The notes below the pieces were generated by a model, which saw only the letters and a program-made list of their open reading frames with translations, searched no databases and had not been told where the DNA came from. From assembly GCF_947179165.1 (NCBI RefSeq), contig NC_077237.1, positions 12,242,235-12,306,234 on the forward strand: a stretch of 64,000 nucleotides of DNA. The letters are read 5' to 3'. This document shows positions 37,601 through 48,200 of the stretch, one piece after another; within the stretch, counting starts at the first letter, position 1, and each line of letters opens with the position of its first letter. The DNA is from Solanum dulcamara (Eukaryota; Streptophyta; Magnoliopsida; Solanales; Solanaceae). Both the position numbers and the translations under genes were made by a program.

Positions 37601-38623
37601 TGGAGTCTAAAGGGTTTAAGCTGAGTAGGACCAAGACAGAGTGCTTAGAATACAAGTTTAGTGAGACACCTCAGGCGGTTGGCACAGAAGTTAGGCTTGG
37701 AGACCAGGCCATCCAAAATAAAAGTAGTTTCAAGTACCTTGGGTCTATCATGCAAGGTAGCGGGGAGATTGACGAGGATGTCACACATCGTATTAGGGCA
37801 GGGGTGGATGAAATGGAGACTCGCTTCCGGTGTGCTATGTGATAAGAGGGTGCCACCACAACTTAAGGGCAAGTTTTACAAAGTGGTGGTTAGACCGGCT
37901 ATGTTATATGGGGCGGAGTGTTGGCCAGTTAAAGTCTCCCACGTTCAAAAGATGAAAGTTGTCAAGATGTGAATGTTGAGATAAATGTGTGGGCATACTA
38001 GAAGCGACCGAATTAGGAATGAGGTTATTCGGGACAAGGTAGAAGTGACCTCGATGGAAGACATAATGCGAGAAATGCGACTGAGATGGTTTGGGCATGT
38101 GAAGAGAAGAGACCCAGATGCCCCAGTGCGGAGGTGTGAGAGGTTGGCCGTGGATGGTTTCAGAAGAGGTAGGGGTAGGCCGAAGAAATATTGGGGAGAG
38201 GTGATTAGATAGGACATGGCCCAACTGCAGCTGACCGAGGACATGACCTTAGATAGGAGGGTGTGGAGGACCCACATTAGGGTAGAAGGCTAGTACATAG
38301 TCACGGTATTCTATCGTATTAGTAGACGCTTTAGCAAACTATAATTTCTTGTTTTCTGATGTCTGCTATTATCTATTACTTTTCATACTTTTTGTACTTT
38401 GATTACTCTATTTTATTTGTAGCGCTCCCGTTATTTGACTTATCATATCGCTTTGAACTTATTAACCTCTTAACTTATTAGCCTTATCTAACGTCTTTTT
38501 ATGCTTTATTGAGCCGAGGGTCTCCCGAAAACAGCCGTCCTACCTTGGTAGGATTAAGGTCTGCGTACAATTTACCCTCCCAAACCCCACGTTGTGAATT
38601 TTACTGGATTGTTGTTGTTGTTG
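34693..38623 (+). mobile_element. Full-length RTE-clade LINE, inactive
   Basis: A 15 bp duplication with one mismatch, TACTCCCTCTCTAAA (34678-34692) and TACTCCTTCTCTAAA (38624-38638), delimits 3931 bp. The 3' end is (TTG)n at 38611-38623, a microsatellite tail rather than poly-A, which is an RTE trait. The 5' end begins GGGCAGTCCGATGCACTAAA, then GCAGGGTTCGGGGAAGG. The body encodes an AP-endonuclease, an RT and the terminal RTE segment, all broken by stops and frameshifts. Its last ~90 bp (from CCTACCTTGGTAGG, 38541) also occur as short insertions at 29341-29434 and 12556-12610. Confidence 0.93.
35445..38294 (+). pseudogene. RTE endonuclease-reverse transcriptase, broken
   Basis: Endonuclease traces start near 35445 (NIGTLTGKSIELVKIL, then ACVQETKWVGSKA) and continue in 35661-35960 (IISAYAPQAG, VEGDFNGHI). 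The frame shifts near 35895 and resumes in 35948-36943. RT blocks follow: NQFGFMLGRSTTEAIHL, FIDIKKAYDKVPREILW and the catalytic FADDIVLI (about 37520-37545). The C-terminal [19 protein letters not shown] and [10 protein letters not shown] (38085-38190) are typical of the clade. In-frame stops include those at 35458, 35608, 36941 and about 37060. One intact protein would nick DNA and prime reverse transcription at the target. Confidence 0.9.
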
Positions 38624-38910
38624 TACTCCTTCTCTAAATTAAACCTCCACGTCTAACTTGGTAGTAATATTAAAAAGAGTATTGTCAAAGTTAGAGCATG
38701 ATCATTATCTTTCAACAAGAAATATTTAATGCAGAAGTGTTTAAACTGAGTCACACTCAAAGTTATGTAATATGTAAGTAACTTTTGTTTTTTCCCAAAA
38801 TGAAAATCAATTTGCAACTGAAACAGTAAACATCAAGTTCCTGATGGAGTATAGCTTATTTCAGATAAGATTGCCATTACAATAGTTCTTTGGCATTCAA
38901 AGTACTCACA

Positions 38911-39075
38911 TATGTTTGTTCAGACTCTCCAAAAATGATGTCGCACTAGTGTCAAATCTTTCAAAATGCCTACTTATGAAGAATCCGACACGCATTTGTT
39001 GACATATTTGAAGAATCCGAGCAATATAGGTACTACTCACTTCCTATTTGAAGAATCCGAGCAACATATGTGATA
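38911..39075. repeat. Small nightshade repeat, MITE-like
   Basis: Contains CAGACTCTCCAAAAATGATG, a diverged GTGTCAAATC form, GAATCCGACACGCATTTGTT and GAAGAATCCGAGCAATAT, with the last part repeated once at 39045-39070. It looks like the dispersed repeat built on GGATCCGACAC / GAGTCCGAGCAACATA that I recall from nightshade genomes. The two halves are partly inverted copies. Exact ends and target duplication are unclear. Confidence 0.5.
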
Positions 39076-39800
39076 ACACTAAGGATGGTAATCCGAAACA
39101 AACTAGAGTATTAACTAAAATAAGTGCGGAAGCAAAATCGAAAACTTATTAAAGAAACTAAACAAAAATTAAAAGATATGGTTTGACATGATCCAAGTAA
39201 CAACAAATTGGTTAATAGTTGAACCAAATTCATTTACTTGAGAAACTAATCAAGTTTTAGAATCGAATCTTGACCTCTTCGTGAGTAATGCTACACAACA
39301 ATTAGTAAGAGTACTAACCGCCTTCTAAAGAATACACTTCTAAAGAATACCAAGAATAAATCAAAGATATCAAACAAAAAGTTATCTTACTATCTTGAAG
39401 TATGAACTAGTTAGGTTGAAAGATAAGTTCAAAAACAATTTGCTACAAAGGTTCAAAGAACTCTATTATTGTTCAAAATATGCCTTTTAAAGTAACAATG
39501 CTCCCCTTTATATAGCAGTAAGAAAAGGGTTGTTCAAGATAAAAAAATAATTTAAAAAATGACATTTTCTAGAGTCCTAGATAGCTGCCCACATACATGA
39601 CTTATAATGTCAAAATAGAAGAAAAACACGACACCTCCTAAAGTCTTAGTGGGTTGCCCACACATATGACTTATAATGTCAAAATATAAGAAAAAAATGA
39701 CACCTCCTAAAGTCCAACAAGGCTGTCACACACTTAGGTACCATAAGGTCAACATAGAAGAAAAAAATGACATTAAATGCTAGTTCTAGAAACTAGTTAA
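39076..39800. repeat. Non-coding region with three tandem copies of a ~70 bp unit
   Basis: From about 39570 to 39776 a unit containing CTCCTAAAGTC, TTGCCCACACATATGACTTA and TAATGTCAAAATA then GAAGAAAAAAATGACA occurs three times with divergence. Sequence to the left (39076-39560) has no recognised gene and may belong to the same unnamed element. Confidence 0.6.
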
Positions 39801-40727
39801 AAGACTAAATAAGTGCTGAAATTTTCTCTTCATTGGTGGGTTGATTTGGGTCATATTTCCTCTCATCTTGGATTTAAATTAGGCATAGTTTGCACGAAAT
39901 TGGGCTATAATATTCCTCCTCTTGGACTTGAATTTGGGCCACCAAATAGTTGTAGCATTTGTACAATTCATTTTTCTTGGGCTTTAGCTCTTCTTCCCCA
40001 ACAAAATACTTTTTAATTGCTAATTCTAGCCTATCAAGATTGTCTTATAATTTTCTTATTTGTTTCTTAAAGAAACAAAATACTTTATTTCAAATAACCA
40101 TTATAGAACAAATTATAAATGAACAAGTCAATTTTTTTTTAGGTATAGCATAAAATTTAGAAAGACAAAATTTATTTCTAATGCAAAACATGAAGATGGG
40201 CTTTAGGAAATTGTTAAGATAGCTGAGGGTAAATAAATTTTAGGAAAAATTGCCTAGTTACACTCCTTTATTTATCATATTTTTTATTATTCCATCCATT
40301 TCAAAAAATTACAAAAAATCCTTCTTTCCATCTGGATATATTAATTCAGTAATTCAGTAATTCAGATACATTAATTCAGTAATTTGGATACATTAATTCT
40401 GATTCATAAATTATTTTCATAAATTAATTCTAATTCATAAATTAATTCTGATTCATGCTTTAAATATTACCTGCTGATATATAAAACCCTAATTAATGTA
40501 TCCGAATTACTGAATTAATGTATCCGAATTATCATGTTTTAAAAAGTTTTTTGTAAATTGAAAAATGGTAGAAAAAAATGATAATTAACCTTTATACTAT
40601 GTGATTTATGTAAGTTATACTAAATTTTATTGTCAGATTTTTGTTTAAAAAGAAAATTATTAAAGAAGGCAACATGATACTAAGGTTGGGATATCTGTAG
40701 AGGATATCCATCTTCTTCCCAATCTAA
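39801..40727. other. Intergenic, no gene seen
   Basis: AT-rich sequence with short ORFs lacking domains. Between 40330 and 40530, ATTCAGTAATTCGGATACAT-like text appears in both orientations (ATGTATCCGAATTACTGAAT on the right), an imperfect inverted repeat of about 200 bp that may be a small MITE. Confidence 0.45.
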
Positions 40728-41177
40728 GGAGTCGTTTGGGGTGATGTATAAGGTATAATAATCTCAAAAAATGCAGGACTACTTTATTCTGTGTTTGGTT
40801 AGAGGTATTAGATCGGAATATATTATTTATCCAACCATTTATATATTAGGGGTCGTTTGGTTGGGAACAAGTTATCCCAGGATTAATTATTCTGGGATAA
40901 GGTCGGATAACTTATTCCACCATGTATATGTGATAATTTATTCCATCACTATGATATAGATGGTAGAATAAGTTTTTCCAAATTTGCCAACAAAAAAATA
41001 CCAAAATTTATCCCTGGACGTTTTTTTATCCCACAACTATTTATATTTATCCTTACACCAAACGACCCCTCAATGATAGGACAAATTATTCCATATACTT
41101 GGTGAAATAATTTATCTCAGGATAACTTATCCCGAAATAATTAATCTCAAAATAATTTGTTCCAACCAAAGAACCCC
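40728..41177. mobile_element. Cluster of Tourist-like MITE sequence
   Basis: The outer boundary GGAGTCGTTTGG (40728) and AAAGAACCCC (ending 41177) is flanked by TAA on both sides (40725-40727, 41178-41180). An internal copy starts GGGGTCGTTTGGTTGGGAAC at 40849. This start pairs with an inverted end at 41069 (CCAAACGACCCC) and, more extensively, with the one at 41177 (TTGTTCCAACCAAAGAACCC). A PIF/Harbinger MITE cluster with rearrangement or nesting fits, but the order of events is not settled. Confidence 0.6.
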
Positions 41178-41180
41178 TAA

Positions 41181-42219
41181 GTTTTTTTATTTTTTAAGAC
41201 TACAACCCGTGTAGTATTAGTCATTTATTAACTCGAATAACCTTTAAAATTCATGTATTTTTTATTTATCGTATCCACAATATTTCTAACAAAGTAGAAA
41301 AATAAATAGCTATGCGGGGTGAGTTTATGCGGAGTTATGCAGGCAGATTAAAATCAAAGAAAAATATCACATGGGGCGGATTAAAATTTTTGTGGATTAA
41401 GATAAATCCGCCTCGCCTCCATTCCGCTCCATTGCCATACCTATTTTCAACAAGAGATTTATATTTATTAAATTAAAAGAATTCTTAAATTTATTTTTTT
41501 AAATTCCAAAAATGTTACATAATTTTAAAAAATTACCCTCCTCATTATCTTTTACCCCTCTGGACTTGATCCAAATGATAAACACACAAAACCCCCTCTT
41601 CTACTCAGTCGTAAAGTAAGTTTGAATTAAAAAAAAATGAACTTTTTTTAATTGGATAGGGTCTGAATGCGATTTAGAGGAGTAAAAAAAAATATATACA
41701 TTATTTAATATAGTCTATTAAAAAAATGATGAATATACATAATTTGTTAGACGACGATTATTAAATAATAAGCATATGTATAAATGTATATTATTTTTTT
41801 AATAAATATATATAACCTCTAACTCATAAAATTGAAGAGGGTATTTGAACCTAAAATCAATAAAAAAAAATTATAGTACTCAACAAAAAAAGAAGGATAC
41901 TAAACGACAAAAGATACACTCAGCATTTGATCCCTAAGGCTAATACTAAAGGAGACTCTGTTAACCAATCAAATTTCTCCATATTCTCCCCACACCTATC
42001 TCTCTTGTGACGTGGCATCTCTTCTACCATATAGTATAATTTCCTTCCCCTTCTTAAATTCATATAAATAACATATAAATAATATTCCAATTTTTCTCCG
42101 CCATTAACTTGCCCCTTCCTCCTTCAACCTCCCTAAATTCTCTGAAACTATGGCAACTCAGTTCTAGAATGTTCTATAACTCAGTCCCTATATCTTCTAC
42201 TTCTTTTACATGCACAAAA
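41181..42219. other. ABC1K8 upstream region
   Basis: No gene is seen up to the ABC1K8 start. CATATAAATAACATATAAAT at 42061-42080 offers a TATA-like core 140-160 bp before the ATG. The leader from about 42100 to 42219 is pyrimidine-rich. Confidence 0.45.
42062..42071 (+). promoter_or_regulatory. Candidate TATA box of ABC1K8
   Basis: ATATAAATA occurs twice in tandem just upstream of the pyrimidine-rich leader, about 150 bp before the chosen ATG. Placement fits a plant core promoter. There is no other support. Confidence 0.35.
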
Positions 42220-45200
42220 ATGGCTAGTATTTCTGCTACACTTTCAACTGCAACTTTACCGGAACTCAAATTTCTATCTCCAATTTCGACTTCCAGAAGT
42301 TTCCGTTTACCTCTGCGGAGTAGAATTAAGGCGGCGGGGAAGAGAGAAGAGAACGCGGTGTTGGAGGAGAAGGATGCGGAATTGTTGAGGAAAGTGAACG
42401 GTATAGGGAATGGGAGTGTGAAGAGAAGTGCTGATTTGAATGGTGTGTTGCTGGTGGATAAGTATAGTAATGGAAGTGTAGGTACGATTGATAGTGAAAA
42501 TGAGAGTTTGGTGAAGTATGTGAATGGGAATGGGAATGGTGTAGCGGGGAAGAGTGTGGAGGAGGTTGTGGAGGTGAAGGCGGAAGAGGTGGTTGAGAAG
42601 AGGAATAAGAAGAGTATTGATGAGATCGGACAAGAGGAGGCTTGGTTTAAGAAGAATAAGCAAGTTAAGGTATATGTGTTAAACTTTTTTTTTTCCATTC
42701 ATATTTGAATGTCTTGTTTTAGTTGTGTGTTTTTGTTATGTGAGAATAATGTTGACAGCCGCATAGAAATTTGCTACTCTGAATACAAACCACAACATTT
42801 GGGGTTAAGGCATCTTACCGTTTGAAAAAAAGAAGAAGAACATTTTGAGGTTGAGGCATAGTTGATTAGTTGTGAATGATCAAGTGGAGGGGTGTTTGTA
42901 CGCTTATATATCACTAAATGTGGTTATTCTAGAAAATTTCTACTTTTAGAATCTACTGTTTATTTTAAGTGCATTGTTATATTGATTCCAAATTGATTTT
43001 CGGGTGGCTGACATTGATGTTCACTACAATCTGAATGAGTTGTTTGTTTAGTGAATCTTTTTTGTTCGAAAGAAGTCAATGACAGTTAGCTAAATCTAGT
43101 ATTCTATGAAGTCTACTGGACCCTCATTCCCTTCTTTTACACAATGAGGTTCTGTTAAATTGGTGTCATATTTGATGAATACAACAACAACTGCACATCA
43201 ATCCCAAACTTGTTTTTTTGTTGTTGATAAAAGTCAAGGCTGATGAGCTTTATGTTCTCACTTTGTCTAATCTTCTTAAGACAAGAATAATCAACACATG
43301 ACCAAAGATGTTTATTACTGGTCTTTTTGATGAAATAATGAAGTTTTCTTATTAGAGGTGCAAGATGAAGACCATCCTGGCCGAACGTGTTTGTGAGTTG
43401 ACAAGTTATTGGATCGGTTATGTTAAAACTAAGACTAACCAGGTCACTGTATCAACCTCACATCTACTCAATTGCTGTAGTGGGTAATACACCTGAGAAC
43501 ACGATGCATGAGGGAATTCCAAATTGGAACAGAAAGGGCTTGGAGACTCTGGTTTACGCACTGAATGTTAGAATTGTTTGTTGTAGTTGGCAAAGAAACT
43601 AAATGATAAAGAAGGATTTCAAATGCTTATATAAAATATTGCAATTTAGCCTCTGTGCTTTAAGGGTTGTCGTGATCTCTGGTTCATTTCTGGATGAAAT
43701 CCAGATTATTTGACGTTACTGAATGGTTTTGCAGGTCTCTGTACCGCCTGGAGGCCGTTGGAACAGATTCAAAACATATTCAACAATTCAAAGGACTTTG
43801 GAGATATGGGGATCTGTTTTCACTTTCTTATTTAAGGCTTGGTTGAATAATCAAAAGTTCTCCTATCGAGGTTGGTCAATGAAATAACCCAATTTTTTAA
43901 TAAGAATTGAGAAGATATTTGCCTTACTGTGTCGTTCCTAGCAACATGCTGGTATTTTCTTTTTTCAACATGTCACAATGGCTAGAAACAGGGTGATAAA
44001 ACCCCATAATTTTGTTATATTGATCCCCTCAAAAAAGTCTGCTTTTTGGCACCTGTTCAACTAGAAACATTAAGGAATGAGGCTTAATTCTACTTTAAAA
44101 AACAGAAGACTATTCAAAATTCACTTAAACTGATCTACTTGAATAGATTTTTAGCTATTCACTTTTTTTGTTTCTTCACTGAATTTTCCCTACATTGAAG
44201 ATATTGGGATCCATGAACTGATGGAAAGAAAATATTTAACTCTTCCAAAAGGATAAGCTACTTATGCTGTTCTCGTTGGTTGATGCTATTCCAATGGACA
44301 TTTCAGGACACCAACTTCCGATCAAGTCCGAACTATCCCTTTCATGTAGTGATATTTCTTCTTTATATTGATGACAATGAACTATGCAATTGTCAAAATG
44401 ATTACCATGACACCTAAAGAATCTATTTTCCACCATTTCCCCACTTTATTTAGTTTTGACCTATTTTCCCCAGATTTTACAATAATAACCTATCTATAAT
44501 TGTTGATAGCAGCGACCAATACAGTGGAAACTCCCATCATATGAACGGGTACGGAGGAGGCTAGGTTAGCCAAACGATGGTTAATGCTTATTGCATGTTC
44601 AGAAATTCATCAATTGCCACCCCAATCTGTTATGCTCAGTGATAATAGAAAAAAAATACTCCTTACTGTAGCTAATATAAGGAGCTGCTTCATGCAGGTG
44701 GAATGACAGAAGCAAAAAAAACTGAGCGGAGAAAGGTCCTCGCTAAGTGGTTAAAAGAAACTATTTTGAGATTGGGTCCTACTTTTATCAAGATTGGCCA
44801 GCAATTCTCAACAAGAGTGGATATTCTTGCTCAGGAGTATGTTGATCAGTTGTCTGAGCTTCAGGTTGGTGATGTCCTGCTTAAGTTACCGTATGTTTGA
44901 TCCTCTATTACCCACATTCACCACAATTTGATACTTTTTCAGTATCCTTTAAGTTTGAAGATTGAGGCATAGTTGTCGTTGTTATTTTAGCTTGAAGACA
45001 TCTTTTTCTCAGTTTTAGTAGCTGGGGGATCTTGCCTCATCATCTGAAATTGGTATCAAAGCAAACAGTTCGGTCCTATATATAGCTTGCTATGAACTTT
45101 TGCCAATCTAACTATTATTTATCTTTCTGTTGTGTAGTATTTTCTTGAGATGATGTATAATATGTCAAGCTGGGAGAGGATACTGAGTCAATTATAAAGA

Positions 45201-48200
45201 TCCTTGGCTCTTGTTAGATTTTAGATTCAGATATCCTGTTTTGTTGATACATTGTAATTATGGTTTTGAGTACAACCCATGTACTGGTTTAATCAATACA
45301 TACAAACGTTACCTTTCTCAAAAAAAAAATAAAAAATATCTCAAGCTGGGCACTATTCATATCTCTTCTTCCTCTGAGATTTTCCAATATATCGAGTAAC
45401 AGATACGAGCAATGCATGGAGCTTGCAAGATTATCAGCAACAAAGATTACCTGTGTACAAGAAACCTGACTCACATATACATTGCATTAGTTTACAGAAT
45501 GCAATGAAGAGGACAACTGAGCATGTTGTTGGAGTAGATGATTCTTACACAATCGATTACTATGTAATACTTGAGATGATATCAACATATAAGTAAATGA
45601 ATTATGCAGTTGAGATCCATAATCTCTGAGAAGGGATATACTAACTTTGAAGCATTTTATATTCTGAAAGCATACTAAAGTTACTTCTAAAGTTAGCCTA
45701 TATAACTGGCAACACATGCTATGCAGTAAATTGATTTTCACCTTGGATGAAACATGCCTGGCTGTTTATTTATTCTTTTTGCGGTGTGCTTTCCCTTAGA
45801 AATAATTAATTTTACAGGGCATTGTTTATTTACAAAACTAATTTCTCTCTACTTAGGACCAAGTTCCTCCTTTCCCATCCGAAACTGCTGTATCAATAGT
45901 TGAAGAAGAACTTGGGGGCTCATTGGATGATATATTTGAAAGATTTGACCGTGAACCAATAGCTGCTGCTAGTCTTGGTAATATTCACTTAATTCTGATT
46001 GTGTCACAGAGATGCATCCTTCATTCAGCAAATAAATTCTGCAACTATCAGTGATTGTTCTATGTACTCAACAAGGTTTACCAGAATGACATATAAGAAC
46101 ACACTTATATTATAATGCAGGTCAGGTGCATCGTGCAAGACTGAATGGGCAGGAAGTAGTTGTGAAAGTACAAAGGCCCGGTCTTAAGGATCTTTTTGAT
46201 ATCGATCTTAAAAACCTGAGGGTCAGTTTTAGATAGCTTAAAGTATCTTTACATTTTATCCTTGAGTTCTTTTGTGTAATCATTTGGATATGATATAACG
46301 TATAATCAGATCTTCATTGACTGCATAGAGAAATCCCCTTTTCGCTGGTTTTTCTTTTTATATTTTCGTCTCAAGTCATTTATCCATATGCTTGGTGCTA
46401 TGGCCTAGTTTTCATGATGAAATGACACCCCTCCAGGATATTGTGCACTAAATACTCGCATGAGCAGTGACTTTATAGCACTGACATGATTACTTTGACT
46501 TCTAATTTTCAATAGACAGGTTGTTCATTATCATATATATCTTTTTCATGTGACATATTTCTTGCAGGTGATAGCTGAATATCTACAGAAAATAGATCCT
46601 AAATCTGATGGTGCAAAAAGAGATTGGGTTGCAATCTATGATGAATGTGCAACTGTCTTGTATCAGGTATTTTGTTAGTAAATCATTTTATTTTAATATT
46701 GCTAAGTTAGCATCATCATTTCATCAATTTTTTAGTAATAGGACTTCGGGATTCTTTCCTCTGTCTGGCTTATCTTTTCTTTCTTTTTGCATCAAGTTTA
46801 TTGTTGGTTTACTTTTCCCTATTGAGGTGGATTTGGTGTCTAATTGCCTTTCCCAGTTTGTTTGTACAAGTTTCATTCCAAAGACATATATCTAGCGGTG
46901 AGGTCTGAAAAATATAGCTTTTTGTGGAAGAAACTTTTCTGGTTGACAGACAAGCATAGAAACATGAGCTTGTGATATAGCTACACCTAATTCCAGACCG
47001 GTTAATGCAAGAACTATAAATAAAGGACCACGATTAAGAGTTTTAATTAATTATTAATCAGCATCATCAGTGTTCAAGGAATTCAAATTTGTTGGTCTTT
47101 AACAAGAACAGTATTGGAATGTTAAGAAAATTTAATGAAATGTCATGTGAGAAGGAGAAGAGATTCATTCATTCATAAGTTCACATGGTAATTGGTATTA
47201 TGGTTTGATATGGAATTAGAATACACTATCTTATCTCGTTAGTAGGTTCTCGTTGCAGTTAAATAGAAAATACAGTTACTAGTTTCAAAAAATTAATAAT
47301 AGAATACTTCCATTCACAGTGGCGGATCCATAATTTTCACTAAGGAGGTTCAAAAAATAAAAATGTAGTGCATGGAGTTTGAACTCGGAACTTCAAGGTG
47401 AATTTTGAACCCCCTAAAGAGGATTCAAAATCTATATGTATACATAAAAAATAAAAAATTTACCTTATATATAGTGTGCTTTTTGCTGAGGGGATTTGGG
47501 TGAACACCCTAGCAACCCCCTAGATCCGTCCCTGCCCATTTACCAAAGAGTTCAGGAATTAGAGCTTGTTTGGATTGACTTATTTTAAGTGCTTTTAAGT
47601 CAAAACAGCTTTTAAGCACTTTTGTAGTGTTTGGATAAAATAAAAAAGTGTTTTTAAACACTTGTTTATAAACCAAAAAAGCCAAAAACAAGCAAAAGTC
47701 ATAAGTTAGAATTCTAAATCATGGCTTTTGACTTATGAGCCAAAAGCTATAAGCCAATCCAAACAGGCTCTTAAACAATGACAACTGGTCACCTGGGAGC
47801 TGTCTTTTTGATGGTTTTGTATTAACTGGCAATCATAAATTGAAGTAGTTTATAAGTTACTCTAGTGATTGACTTACCTGCATTCTGGTGCTATTATTTT
47901 ATTTTGTATCTAACTCAATAGTCGAATGCTGCTGAATCTTTTCAGGATCAGCGTGTTGCTATCCTCCTTGACTTGCATCTTTCAAGCTGTAAGTTTGTCT
48001 AATAAGAGATGTTATTTTATGAGTTTTGCAGGAGATTGATTATACTAAGGAGGCTGCCAATGCGGAACTGTTTGCAAGTAACTTCAAAAACATGGATTAT
48101 GTGAAAGTCCCATCGATATACTGGGAATATACCACACCACAGGTTCAAAATAGTCAGTGATAATGAGGGTTTAACTGATTAGCGTTGAATTCTCTCCACA

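Noticed and set aside
35378..38277. Many minus-strand ORFs opposite the RTE LINE
   Set aside because: Antisense shadows of the RT-coding strand, which carries the recognisable motifs.
42109..42219. Longer ABC1K8 N-terminus beginning at 42109
   Set aside because: The codon there is TTG, not ATG. The ATG at 42169 is possible, but 42220 has the better context and gives a typical transit peptide.
42174..42698. Minus-strand ORFs of 174 and 118 aa opposite ABC1K8 exon 1
   Set aside because: Low-complexity Leu/Ser/Ile/Pro shadows of the Lys/Glu/Gly/Asn-rich coding strand, with no domain.
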